From Chondrus crispus (taxonomy: Eukaryota > Rhodophyta > Florideophyceae > Gigartinales > Gigartinaceae), in NCBI RefSeq assembly GCF_000350225.1, contig NW_005179094.1:62001-126000 (forward strand): DNA of 64,000 nt, in the 5' to 3' direction. The position numbers and the translations under genes were made by a program. This document shows positions 9,343 through 20,052 of this stretch, in pieces; position 1 is the first letter of the stretch; each line of letters starts with the position of its first letter. The notes beneath the pieces were generated by a model. It saw only the letters and a list, made by a program, of their open reading frames with translations. It searched no databases and had not been told where the DNA came from.

Positions 9343-11710
9343 GCGCCCATCCCCCCAAACACACCCCGCTATCCCACTCTCCCTCCATTACGACAGCACT
9401 CCCGACTATCACCCCCTCTCCCCCCTCGTCAAAAACATCCCTTAAACCGCGCACACCCTCCTCACCCCCCCTTACTGCACCCCCCTCTCCTTCCGACTCC
9501 ACATACCAGCAATTCCACCTCAAACTAGGCCACATACATCCCCAAAAACTTCACCATATGGCCATGCACAATCTTGCCACCGGCCTTCCCCCCTCCTTAA
9601 AATCCCCCCCTCCTCGCCTCACATGCACGGGCTGCCTCGTGGGAAAGAAATCCCGCTCTCCATTCCATGGTCACCCACGCGCCGCAGCCCCTGTCACACA
9701 CCTGCACACCGACATGTGTGGCCCCATCACCCCTCTCTCCCTCGATAACAACCGGTACATGATCACCTTTATCGATGAAGGAAGCCGCAAGCTGTTTGCC
9801 TCCTTCCACCCGACCCGCACCCTCGCCGCACTCAATGTCAAAAAATTCCTCACATCGGTCAAGCCCCTCGCGGGCCATACCGTACGACATGTAACCAGTG
9901 ACAATGCCAAGGAGTATATCTCCCATGAACTCCGTGCATACTACGACAACCAACACATTACCCTCCACACCACTATCCCTCACACTCCCCAAGAAAATTC
10001 CCTAGCCGAACGTGCCAATCGCACAATATTCGACAATGTCAGAGCTGCCCTGGCCTCCTCGGCCATGCCCCCCAATTTTGGGAACACGCCGCCCGGGACT
10101 ATATCGACAAATACAACCATACCCCCACTGCTCCCACAAGCAACTCCCACAAAGACGGTGGTCCCGCACACCAGTCACCATCAATACACTCCTCTCCTTC
10201 GGCCAATACGGCTATGTGACAGACCCTGCACCGAAATCCAAACTGCAGGCTCGCTCCCACCTGCACCGCTACCTCTACCGTACAGACCCAACCCACTATG
10301 CCACCTGGAACACCACCACAAAAAACCGGCCGATGTCGTGCGTCAGACTTTATCCCCTTTGACCCCAGCCGCGACCCTGTATCAACACAATCGCGCCCCG
10401 GCCTCCCCCCACGCGTCAAATCACACGCCCCACCGGTTCTCCTCAACCACAATCAACACTGTATCACAACCGATGATCACATCGAACCGCTCATCGCCAT
10501 GCCCACATTCTGCCTCAACACCCTCAACCCCAACACCGAACACGGCGAAGCGGCGACCAACCCAAGCTCTCTCCGCGCCGCACGACGTGCACCAGACTCC
10601 CATTTCTGGGAAGAATCCTGGAACTCTGAGCTTCAAAGCTTGGAGAAACATGGCACCCTCTTATACATTCCCAAATCATCCCTCCCACCAGATGCCACAT
10701 TGCTCCCCATAAAATTCACACTACGCCCCAAACGTGATGAATCTGGCAACATCATCTCCTGCAAAACCAGATGTACAGCCCGGGGTGACAAGCAGATCCC
10801 GCACGTCCACTATGACCTTGATAACATATCCAGCCCTGTCGCGGACCGAGACGCCGTCCGCTGCGCCCTTGCCCTCACCGCCGGAACCCCCCTCATTGCA
10901 GAACACGGGGACCTCGAATCAGCCTTCCTACACGAACTACTCGGCCCTGAAGAGACAATCTACGTCCATCAGCCACCCCAATTTGACGGGTCACATAAAC
11001 ACCTAGGACATGTCGGAGTACTCACCGGCAACATATATGGCACCAAACAGGCCTGCAAAATATTCACCTCAGGCCTCGCCAGTACCCTAAAACTCTGCAA
11101 CTTCACACGCCTCACCAGTGACAGCTGCACCTTTCTGCTCCGCAATGAACGCAGTTCCCACTTCGTCCTATTTGTCATAACCATCGATGACTTTCTTGCC
11201 GTCAGCAGTCATCGCCCCCTCCTTAACTCCACTCGCGCGAAACTCGCCTCACGCTACACGGTCAAAAACCTCGGGCCGGTCAGGCATCTCCTCCGATGGA
11301 AAGTGGACCGCACATCCACCTCCATCTCGATCAGCCAACCCGCCTTCATTATAGACATACTCAAGAGGTTCAATATGGAGACCTGCAACCCCAGCCCCAC
11401 TCCCTGCGACACTACTGTCATCTCTGCCCGCAAACCCGACGAGGCCAAACTCCCCTCCACCACCCCCTACTCGGCCACTGTCGGTTGCCTCCGCTACCTT
11501 GCCGACAGCACCCGCCCCGACCTGTCCTTCGTCAAAGGCCTCCTCGGCCGGTACTCACACGACCACTGCCAACGACACTGGCACGCAGTACAGCGAGTCC
11601 TGCGCTACCTTCGGCACACCCCGGCACACGGCATCACATACACAAATGCCACGTCCCCCGACCCCTCGATGCGTACTCGGACTCCAACTTTGCGTCCTGC
11701 CTCGACACAC
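9343..11710 (+). mobile_element. Copia (Ty1-like) retrotransposon D, central part
   Basis: A plus-strand Copia fragment. It shows a GAG-pre-integrase domain (HLKLGHIHPQKLHHM, then CTGCLVGKK), the integrase core (HTDMCGPI, TSDNAKEY, ENSLAERANRTI), and a Copia reverse transcriptase (about 10.6-11.4 kb) with an IDDF-type active-site region and KNLGPVRHLL. The start of RNase H is reached just before the C-2 LTR at 11711. The gag and 5' LTR are separated off by the A-1 insertion and lie outside the window. The coding strand is extremely C-rich and G-poor. It is a fossil with a few breaks. Confidence 0.85.
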
Positions 11711-12536
11711 TGTAGTGTAATACGCACCTGAAAAGGGGTGTGAAAAGAAAGGAAAATATTTGGATATGAAAAGTGGTCCGGGTTGGGGGACACACGTGTG
11801 AATAATTGCACAGTTTTAATTTTTAATTATTTTATTTTATTTAGGTAATTAGTTGGCATTAATTTTGCTGACATTAGATTAGATCTAGGATCTAGCGCCG
11901 CGAGCTACTGTAGTGGCTCCGGCGGGGCGATATATACCTTAGCCCTCTGACGACGAAGTCAGTAAAGGTAACCCGAGTTGCCAGAGTCTGATATCGCCTT
12001 GGTTGAAGTCCGTCTTTTACAAGACATTCCCTTTAACTACAGATTACTTTATCCTTTGCGCTCGGCGGTCCCCTTTTTCCTTACAAATTTTCCTTTATTT
12101 CCCTATCCTAATTTCCCTTAATCTTGAGTTGGTCGCACCTTGTAGGATTGCGATCCGCAACGTGACGTCATTAGCCATCGGGCGTCTGTGTTGGTGCAGC
12201 AGTGGTGCTTTTCTCAGTGTTGGTTCCATCGGAATCTGGTTGCGACCGATCCGTTGTTGGTACTTTGCCATCGGGCAGTACGACGGTGTAGCGCTGCTAC
12301 GTTTTATTCTTTCCCGACGGGCTACGTTGCGACGTCCCCGTCGAAGAGCTTATCAAGGGTATAAGGTGTACAAGGCACTCTACGATCATTGGATTTACGA
12401 CCCATCGGACCAGGTGTATCTAAACACCCCTCAGAACTCGTCGAGCAGTCGCCTTTACAAGTCTCTACCACCATTTACCGATCCCGGGCTGGGCCCTTCT
12501 CTTTGCCCCCCCCCTATCAGGGATCCGAGCTACTGT
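11711..12536 (+). repeat. LTR of element C-2, 3' truncated
   Basis: It starts TGTAGTGTAATAC and follows the C-1 LTR in order: the GGGGGACACACGTGTG block, the AGATCTAG palindrome region, a TATATACC box near 11929, and the AACCCGAGTTGCC and CATCGG blocks. Similarity stops near 12536, about 150 bp before the expected end, and no internal region or target duplication follows. It interrupts the RNase H region of D. Confidence 0.68.
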
Positions 12537-14129
12537 TTAGTTGTTAGATATAAGCAATGCGCATTGTCCGATTTGCCTGCCTCTATCATAGGCAGCCTGT
12601 TTGCGACAGACCTACATATGTTTGCGCTAGAATAACAGGTGGCCATTTTATTGGGGAGCGATTTTCTGTGGTGTCGCGATTTTTTTGTATACGTAAACCG
12701 GCTGGTGGAATACACTACACTGGCACTATGCGGCCCATGGCGGCTGGAATTGATGCATGCAGACGTTGTGTAGAAACGCCACAGCCTTTTTCGAGTGCCG
12801 TTTGCACCCATGAAACGTCTTCCACCTGCGCTCCAGTGCCGTTACAGAATTATAGGGCAAAACCTTGTCGAAGGAGTCAAGAATAGTTTAGTTTAGTTTG
12901 AGCTCAACCGGAGACATTTTGATTGGGTTAAATGCATAATGAGTGAATGCCTTTTGGTGGCGGTGGTTCGACGGTGCTTGAATCTGTGAGAGGAACGAGT
13001 GCATTGCTGCTCCATGTCATAGAGATGAGACTGTGTCGAGATTTTCGTCACAGCAGCAGACGCATACCGATTGAAGGCGATGTCCCTATGCCCCCCAAAT
13101 CACTGGTGGCGGTACCAACCATCTGTACTGAAATTTTGCAGCCGCTTTCTGCATCGCCACAGCACTGCCCACAGCTCTGAAGATCTGTGGATATCACTAG
13201 TGGTTGTCTTCTTCTCTGCTCTGCAAAAGGGTTAATCTCTCGTCATCCCTTCACACTCTTCATATGCTTCATTCAATGACTATTGTTGCGAATGCAACAA
13301 CAGTGCCTTCGCAATCGCACCGTCTCTTCACGGTATTGCCCCGAACAATTGCTACTGTACCTGCCTGAATGCACAGCGATCACTGTAGTACTCTATTATG
13401 AGAATGCTTGAAAGTAACCACTGTCTTTCTCTTCCAGCTCTTTCGCAAGGCCCCCGCTACACTAACTTAAACCCTACACCCTACTACGATACAGGTACAG
13501 TACTTCAAGCTTCTCACCCGCACTGCCCGACTCGGGGCTTAAACTTGCGAATGCGGCACGCTTCTACTAAGACACAGCGTGAACATTAGTGAGATGCTCA
13601 CAATTCCAGCTGAATCCCGGCCTCCTTCAGGGCAATCGAAGAGGGGCCATGCATCCTAGATTACTTTCTGCTGACTCGATCGAATTACCCTCACGGGAGA
13701 GGAAAACGTGTACCCCTTTGAAGAGTATAGCTCAGCACTTTGAAGAGTATAGCTCTGCAGCTGGCCTCGCCCTCGCTGCGAACACCAGCAGCACATGTAC
13801 CGGGCAGAAACAGCGGGTTTACCATCATACAACATCGCTGTCCATCGTCCTCTATAATCACATTGGAAAATTCTTGAGAGGCGGTCAAGTGAGGCGGCAA
13901 ACTGATCTGTTCGACACACCTCCGTTTTCCAGTTCGCAGTCGCGCTTCCACTCTCCCAACCCTCTCTTCCCAATCACAGTTTGCAATATGGCAGCTACTA
14001 GCTCCCACGTCCACGGATCTGATTGCTGTACAGCACAATGGCATGGTAACAAACATGTACAAACAAGCTCGTTTCGGAAGAGGGCATCCAATCCTTGAAT
14101 GAACGATATCGTCGATAAAACACAAAGTG
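12537..14129. other. Intergenic, no recognisable gene
   Basis: About 1.6 kb of mixed composition. Short open frames on both strands (for example 13589-14098 plus and 13691-14224 minus) overlap each other and show no domain I recognise. At 13725-13755 the motif GAAGAGTATAGCTC occurs twice in tandem. I see no RNA gene. Confidence 0.5.
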
Positions 14130-14132
14130 TAA

Positions 14133-14637
14133 GAGCATCTCCACCGCGGCAGCAAATTCGGTCCAAATATGATATTTACCAAATCAGGGTAAAGTTTGGT
14201 CTCCACCGCGACACAAGAACGCAAATTGCATCGTAGATCGAATTCTAAATCGGCGTTTGGAGTTTTTCTCGTGGCAAATCAGGCCGATTTGCAACGAGAT
14301 ATATCCCAAAGCGATGATTGCCACGAGCTCGTCACAAGCTGATTAGGGCGCGCGACCATTAATTCTGATTAAATCTCACAGTAGAAACACCTGGGGTGGC
14401 GGGAAGACAGCTAGCAACTACATGTGGGCGCGAAAAACAGAGTGAGTGGCTCCGCAAAGCCAGAGCGAGGCCATTGAATACCTGAAATCAACCAATTAAT
14501 TGCACCTTTTCTAGTCGGACGCCCGTCCGACAAATTCCGCTCACAAGAGAACATGGGGTGCCCAAAGACAGCGACCAGCTAGAAAACTGACACGCGTCCT
14601 AATTGGAATAGATTTAGCTGCAGCGCTGGAGATGCTC
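14133..14637. mobile_element. Harbinger-type MITE (505 bp)
   Basis: The ends are inverted repeats that start GAGCATCTCCA: the left reads GAGCATCTCCACCGCGGCAG, and the right end read inward is GAGCATCTCCAGCGCTGCAG. The flanking triplets are TAA on the left and TTA on the right, as expected for the TWA target preference of PIF/Harbinger elements, though they do not match exactly. There is no coding capacity. The right end of the autonomous Harbinger at 35466 has the same terminal GAGCATCTCCA, so that element or a relative may have mobilised this one. Confidence 0.65.
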
Positions 14638-14665
14638 TTAGAGCATCTCCAGCGCTGCAGCTAAA
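14613..14665. repeat. 53-bp perfect palindrome at a MITE junction
   Basis: Two 26-bp arms flank one T at 14639. The left arm is the right end of the MITE. The right arm (from 14640) is the same terminal sequence in mirror orientation, as if a second element starts here. I found no matching far end for a second element before the gap. Confidence 0.7.
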
Positions 14666-15162
14666 CGATAAGCGATATGCCCCACAACGCCTCCCAACTT
14701 CCCCTCTCCCAGCGCCTCTTCTCCCCTCACAGTTCGCAGAAGCCGCCTTCCCCCTCCTCAAACCACTTGATTCGCCGCGCGCGCCCTTTTCAAGAGCGCT
14801 CTGTCCACTGCGGTGGACCGTGTGCCGCAGTCGCGTAGGTCTGACCTTCACGCACCCTTCTGTGTTGCTCCGGATGGGCAGCGACTCGTTTCAAGTGCGC
14901 CGTCCGGCCTATGGCACGTGGACGCACATCAAAATGGCATGCGCTCGGCGAGCCGGCTTACCAACCATTTCGCCGACCGGAGAGATCAGTTTGCGCTGCC
15001 CCGCATGCTCCTCGTACAGAAGTGTCCTCCACAACGGTCGCGCGCAGCGCTATTTCTATTTGTAGCAGTGCGGCCCTCCGCCCCCCCGCATGAGCTTCTC
15101 CCCCACGCAACGCGCCGACAACGTCCTGCAGTTCTTGGCGTACTTTCGCAACTGTCCGCGAC
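14666..15162. other. Upstream region of the small Cys-rich ORF
   Basis: This is GC-rich sequence. The frame of the downstream ORF stays open back to about 14813, so the true protein could start earlier (for example the ATG at 14938). No promoter motif stands out. Confidence 0.35.
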
Positions 15163-15427
15163 AATGCCGCAACTGTACGGCGACGAGATCTACCACGAGG
15201 AATCGGGGCTGTGCCTCAAGTGCGGCGGCGGCGAGGACGCGCACCAGCTCATCTACTGCACGCGGCAGATCATGCTGTACGGGAACATTCGCCAGTGCGG
15301 TGGCATCTGCATGTACCGCATGGAAAGGTCCGGTGCATACAACTTGTGCTCCATCTGCCCAAACTGCAGGAGGAAGCCCATTGGCTTTGGATCCTCCCTC
15401 AGCCAGAGGAGGAGGGGCGACCCGTGA
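15163..15427 (+). CDS. Putative small cysteine-rich protein, function unknown
   Basis: I do not recognise this protein. From the ATG at 15163 it would be 87 residues. The cysteines are arranged as CLKC, a single YC, QCGGIC, then CSICPNC followed by RRKP, which suggests one or two small zinc-binding sites. The tail is basic (SQRRRGDP). The frame is open upstream to about 14813, so the protein may be up to about 200 residues, but the upstream part is low-complexity Arg/Pro/Ser without motifs, which is why I chose the later ATG. Similar Cys patterns occur in short ORFs of repeats, so it could also belong to an unrecognised element. It has no close neighbour gene. Confidence 0.35.
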
Positions 15428-16264
15428 GCGCGAGAGAGCGCGCGGTGTGCCTCGTCAATGTAGCATAGAGAAGAGGTGTTTGCGTCTCTCCTTCCTAATA
15501 AACCCACCACTTTGACCACGGGCCCCCCCCTCCCCGGCAACGTGGAACGAGTCGCCACAGCCGTCACCACCCGCCTTCCTCGCAGGCTTCTGCGCGGCAG
15601 TCTCCCCACCAGACCCACACTGAGCACCGCCCTCGTCCCGGGGCACGCGCCGCACAACCATTCACAGCGGTGTTTCAGTGGCGAGCGGGCGCCCACTCTC
15701 CACCGTCGTCACCGGGAAGTCCAAGCCGTCTGCGCATTCGCCCGGCGCTCTCACATGCGCCACCATGTTGTACGCTGCCCGTCCACGTTGCGCAAGCCGC
15801 TTCGCAATCCCCCACGTACCGGCCCGCGTCGCGCACGGAACCAGCAGTCTCCCGCCACACTTGCATCTTGCATCTCCCCTTACGTGGGGCGCGAGGGAGT
15901 ACGCAGGGGGCGGGGGGGGGGCGATTACTCCCAATTGCATGCTGTCCAATCGTGTGTCTGCTTCTCTGTGATTATCAGAAGCTAGCTCCACACGTGTTCT
16001 CTCTGTCAACGTATCCCAACTCGTCCACGTGTGTCCGTTGTAATCACATGTGATTGTCAATCACTTGCGTTTCTCTACAGCTGCGAACAGTGGCGAACAG
16101 TGGCCGCCTCCTGATGTCCCGAGTTTTCCGTTTCGGTATGCTGTGAGTTTTGCCAAACGCCTTGCTTGAAAATTTTTGGGTTGAGAGAAAATCCGAGCAA
16201 ACTCGCCGCCAAAACACGCGTTTTCGTGACTTTACAGACAAGCTTAATATATCTAGAGTGTTTT
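15428..16264. other. Intergenic, GC-rich then AT-richer
   Basis: I see no convincing gene. Several overlapping frames between 15470 and 16060 are open on both strands, typical of GC-rich non-coding DNA. The stretch ends at an assembly gap. Confidence 0.45.
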
Positions 16265-16364
16265 NNNNNNNNNNNNNNNNNNNNNNNNNNNNNNNNNNNN
16301 NNNNNNNNNNNNNNNNNNNNNNNNNNNNNNNNNNNNNNNNNNNNNNNNNNNNNNNNNNNNNNNN
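16265..16364. other. Assembly gap of 100 N
   Basis: Exactly 100 undetermined bases, probably a placeholder of arbitrary size between contigs. Features on either side may not be truly adjacent. Confidence 0.95.
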
Positions 16365-17301
16365 GTGATGAAATCACTCCTAAGATATAAGGTTTTCCAT
16401 CCATTACACTAGCATACTGTAGAAACTTTCTACAGTATGGGGAGGGTTCACTGTAGTTTCTACTAGAAACTACAGTATGTCTATCAACAAACTACAGAGT
16501 ATTCCTGAACGGGTGAGATGAAAGCGCATGTTACAAGGGTACTGTACCAAGGGTACTTGTCGGTCACAGTTCGCCACAGAATATGGAATAATGACTACAG
16601 CGAAGCAATTATTTGTGACACATACCAGCTTGTGAAGGCAAGTTTATTTCATGCACGCAACTAGCATAGAGGGGTTTCACATACCGTACCCTTGGGGTAC
16701 AGCAGTTGAGAAAGGAGGAAAACCCACAACATCCGATCAACTTCTACACACACTCAACTGAATCGAGTACAAATGGCCCAAGCCGACGTCTTCGGGTTAT
16801 TGTGCCCGTTTCTCACAACTAGAACATGTCCATTGACGAAACACCCCGTCTAATTAAATCGCCCGTTTCACGATTTTACCATGTTTCTATGCATCAACAC
16901 GGTGCCCTTGTTTTTTTGCGGAGAAAATGCCGAAAACCAATCGCTTCCTAACATCCCCTCGACGACCTAACGTTTTGTTATTAGTTGTGCCTTCAGTGAA
17001 GAATCACAGCAATATAAAGATGATATTTTTCACGAATTACCGCCCTTCTTCTGTTCTGCATTCAGGGGTCCAAGGGGGTTGTGTGACAAGAGAGTGCCAT
17101 GCTAATTTTTTGGGCGACATCTTTCACGATTTGGCAGTTACCATCCCCATCACCTTAGTTCAGTCGTGGGGCAGCAAAAGAGATAAATGACTTCTGTGCT
17201 TTATTACTGGGACAGCAACGATACGTTTTGCAGTTCTAGGGCACCCCCATCGTATACGTATGTACATTTTCGTCTATCCCATGACTTCGGCAGGGAAGCA
17301 A
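16365..17301. other. Intergenic with hairpins and palindromic motifs
   Basis: Two adjacent hairpins (16413-16439 and 16450-16477) both contain CTGTAG/CTACAG arms. Palindrome-type motifs CAAGGGTAC/GTACCCTTGGGG occur at 16533-16558 and 16686-16700. The last 500 bp lie downstream of the minus-strand gene at 17302. I see no gene. Confidence 0.5.
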
Positions 17302-18792
17302 TCAATAGTGTTCGGGAAGATCAATCCCCATGCCTTTGCTTTCTGCTCTGTACAAATATCCATTGTTGTTGCGTTCCGGGTAAAGCCGAAATCTCTTTCT
17401 TTCATTTCTGCTCACTTCGATCGGCGAACGCTCCATTTCTGCCCCAACCTTATGCTTCGCCCATAGTCCGGCAATGTATGCGGTTGATATCGGCTTCAGG
17501 AGAAAGTGAAGCGGAATTTGCAGAAAAAGGCATGCCAAACAAACAATCAGCAGGGACAACCAGTTTAATTTTCGCACTGGTTCACCCCACACGACACTTT
17601 TCTGAGACTGCAATCCCTCCTTCAGGAAAAGGTCCTGCGTGTCACCGCCGTGTAGGACTACAGCTGAGCTCCCCTTAAAAACATTATGCGCCATTTGAAT
17701 TGCATATAAGCCACTGGGCATCACTCCTTTCATGGTGGAATTATACCGTCTTGTCTTGACCGTGTGAGACTTTTGCTCCGATTGGAGAACCTCAATGTCC
17801 CGACCCTCCATTTCAGTTGAGCTGCAATTGATTCTATTGACTTGGTCCAGAAAATCCGCGCCGTTCTTGTCATTCTTCGCTCTTATCACAGCACTGAACA
17901 TGGCACCTACGAATTGTTTGTGGACAGCCTCAACCTGTTTCTTCTCGTGCTTCGATTGCGAAATGCTCTTCATCAAACGCATCTTCCCGTCATGCAGGGT
18001 GAAGTATGCCCTCGCAGAATACTTTGCGCTCAAATCACCGATCCTCAGTTCGTGCTCGGCTCCATAGTCATGGATGTCTGTGGTGATTTCAACTGTGACG
18101 GATTTACTGTATTCGACGTCAATAAATTCTATGGTTCTGTTTGCAGTCTCCATGGTGACGCAAGTGTTGATTCGTGTTGCACCCTGATGAACACCCACCA
18201 AGGTGGCTGACTCGCAAGGTCTATTCGCTGAGGTGCGGACGTGAAAGTAAACTTGATTTGGAGAGATCATGACAGGCTGTAAAATCCGAAAGCTAACCTT
18301 GTCGTTAGAAACAGATCTCAGCTCGGGGTTGGTGAGGAAGATGATTGCAACTTCCACGAAAAACACCAGTGAGAGGATGGACAGAGCAAATATCAGTAGC
18401 CGCGCATTGAGTTTTAGATGCCTTTGTGAATTGGTCTTCCGCTGAAAAAGACGGTGCATGTTGAAGTCTTGAATAAGTTCGATGACGTACTTAACCGAAA
18501 AGCCGAAGACGCCAACCCTTCCCTTGTTTGTCCGAAGAAGAAAAGCGGAGGCTGATGCTTCGATGATGAGTATGAGAAAGAGAGAGAGGAAGGCGATAAT
18601 GACGTCGTCCCTGTTTTCGGTTAAGTCCGTTTGAAACGGGCTGGAAGTGAGCCTTTTCACGATGTAGGTATCAGTTAGAAATGGGTGGATGTCAAGATTG
18701 CTTGAAGCGTTGACAAAGTGGGTTGGGTCGTCATAATCCACGACGAGATATGGGTGGCCGTTCTTGTCGATGTATTGCTGAAATAAGGCCAT
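17302..18792 (-). CDS. Three-pass membrane protein of unknown function, copy 1
   Basis: I do not recognise the family. It is a single uninterrupted frame of 496 residues, starting MALFQQYIDKNG. Three hydrophobic segments are visible: about 64-86 (VIIAFLSLFLILIIEA), 132-153 and 410-432. The loop 87-131 and the C-terminal tail are strongly basic, so both are probably cytosolic. The 255-residue segment 154-409 would face outward: it holds most of the N-glycosylation sequons (NRT, NCS, NST) and a Cys pair near RPCESAT and NTCVTM. There is one more sequon (NAS) at about 28. No signal peptide or catalytic motif is evident. Copies 2 and 3 lie at 22867-24357 and 52890-54379. The intact ORF and strong conservation with copy 2 argue for a real host gene; a receptor or sensor role would be a guess. 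Confidence 0.8.
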   Translation of the reverse strand: MALFQQYIDKNGHPYLVVDYDDPTHFVNASSNLDIHPFLTDTYIVKRLTSSPFQTDLTENRDDVIIAFLSLFLILIIEASASAFLLRTNKGRVGVFGFSVKYVIELIQDFNMHRLFQRKTNSQRHLKLNARLLIFALSILSLVFFVEVAIIFLTNPELRSVSNDKVSFRILQPVMISPNQVYFHVRTSANRPCESATLVGVHQGATRINTCVTMETANRTIEFIDVEYSKSVTVEITTDIHDYGAEHELRIGDLSAKYSARAYFTLHDGKMRLMKSISQSKHEKKQVEAVHKQFVGAMFSAVIRAKNDKNGADFLDQVNRINCSSTEMEGRDIEVLQSEQKSHTVKTRRYNSTMKGVMPSGLYAIQMAHNVFKGSSAVVLHGGDTQDLFLKEGLQSQKSVVWGEPVRKLNWLSLLIVCLACLFLQIPLHFLLKPISTAYIAGLWAKHKVGAEMERSPIEVSRNERKRFRLYPERNNNGYLYRAESKGMGIDLPEHY

Positions 18793-20050
18793 CCCCTCAC
18801 CTCAATTGCTTGAACTGTCTATCTCCAAGAGAATGCTGCTCCTTGGACGGAGACTGCTGGTGGGATGAAGATATCGGCTTGCGTTCGGAGTCAGGAGGGG
18901 CTAGCTAGCGCGAGGTAGCTAGCACGTGACGAAGGAGGAAAAGGGAACAGCACCTCCGTTAGCTGCGCGGATGAAGAAGAGGTTTGACGAGCCGTGTGCT
19001 TGGGGCCTGCCGTTATGTTGTGGGTGGGTGGATGACTCTCCAGGGCTAAGAGGGTTCTCGTAACCAGATGGGGGATCGGGCCGCCTTGATGCTGCCGCGT
19101 ATATGAATGCTTCGTGACAGGCTTGGGGAGTCGTTGAAAGTTTCAACAGCAGCTCTGGAGACGCACCCTGCGTTTCTGCTTTAAACCTTGGGGAGTCGTT
19201 GAAAGTTTCAACAGCAGCTCTGGAGACGCACCCTGCGTTTCTGCTTTAAACGCAGGGTGCGTCTCCGGAGCTGCCTTACCGATGACAAGGACGATGAGTT
19301 TTCGTCACCAAAGAGGGGGGACACTTGACATTCAGTGGCCAATAGATAGCTTGGAAGGCATGACAAGTGTCCAATAATACTGTAGTGCGACATACCTGAA
19401 AAAGCACAGTGCCAAAAAATACGTGAATGTCTGTCTTCCATAGCGCGACTCTTTTTCTCTGGTGCGTACGTACTTGTACCCTTGGGTATCTCTCAAGGAT
19501 ATCAAAATGACAAAAATCAATCTTTGAGCTCATTATTCTCCCCGCTGTCATTTTTTGCAAATGGACTTTTGCTCCCGTTTCCCTACATAGCTACAGAAGG
19601 CACATCCTAAGGAAGTCGAGAAAGGTATGATGGCCAATCTAGAAGGTTGTGCTATCTAGCTAGACGGGCATGTTTACATTTCCCAGAAGAAACATATGGC
19701 GACGGCCTTGTCAAACTCGTCAGTGGGCATAGTGCATGGTCGTACGGGCCGTCCACAAATCGGGATAACTGTCACCTTGACGAAAACACCTCCCGGTGCG
19801 GTATGACAATTAAGCCGAAACTCACAACTTGGGAAGTGGGAGGGGGTTACCCAAGGGTAGATGGCGGCAGTGCCACATTGCCATGAATGGAATGCATGGA
19901 TGAGGCAGCTACTCGTTAAACGACAAATTCTGGAGAAAATCTGTCCCTATAAAAAAATTGCATTCACCGCATTTGAAATGAATATTTTATGCGCAATACT
20001 GTACCCTTGGGTACTGTATGAGTCCACCGGAACTTATTCAAAAATGATAT
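18793..20050. other. Intergenic upstream of copy 1
   Basis: This holds the probable promoter of the minus-strand gene, a 65-bp tandem duplication (19122-19251) and two of the GTACCCTTGGGTAC-type palindromes (19476-19489 and 19848-19859). There is a double CTAGCTAGC-like stretch near 18902. I see no convincing coding sequence. Confidence 0.5.
19122..19275. repeat. 65-bp tandem duplication plus inverted partial copy
   Basis: Units at 19122-19186 and 19187-19251 are identical by eye and start CTTGGGGAGTCGTTG. They are followed by an inverted partial copy (GCAGGGTGCGTCTCCGGAGC), so the second unit and the third form a hairpin around TTTCTGCTTTAAA. Confidence 0.85.
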
Positions 20051-20052
20051 AA

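Noticed and set aside
13589-14224. Overlapping plus and minus frames of about 170 residues
   Set aside because: Neither has a recognisable motif, and both cross the start of the MITE region or each other.
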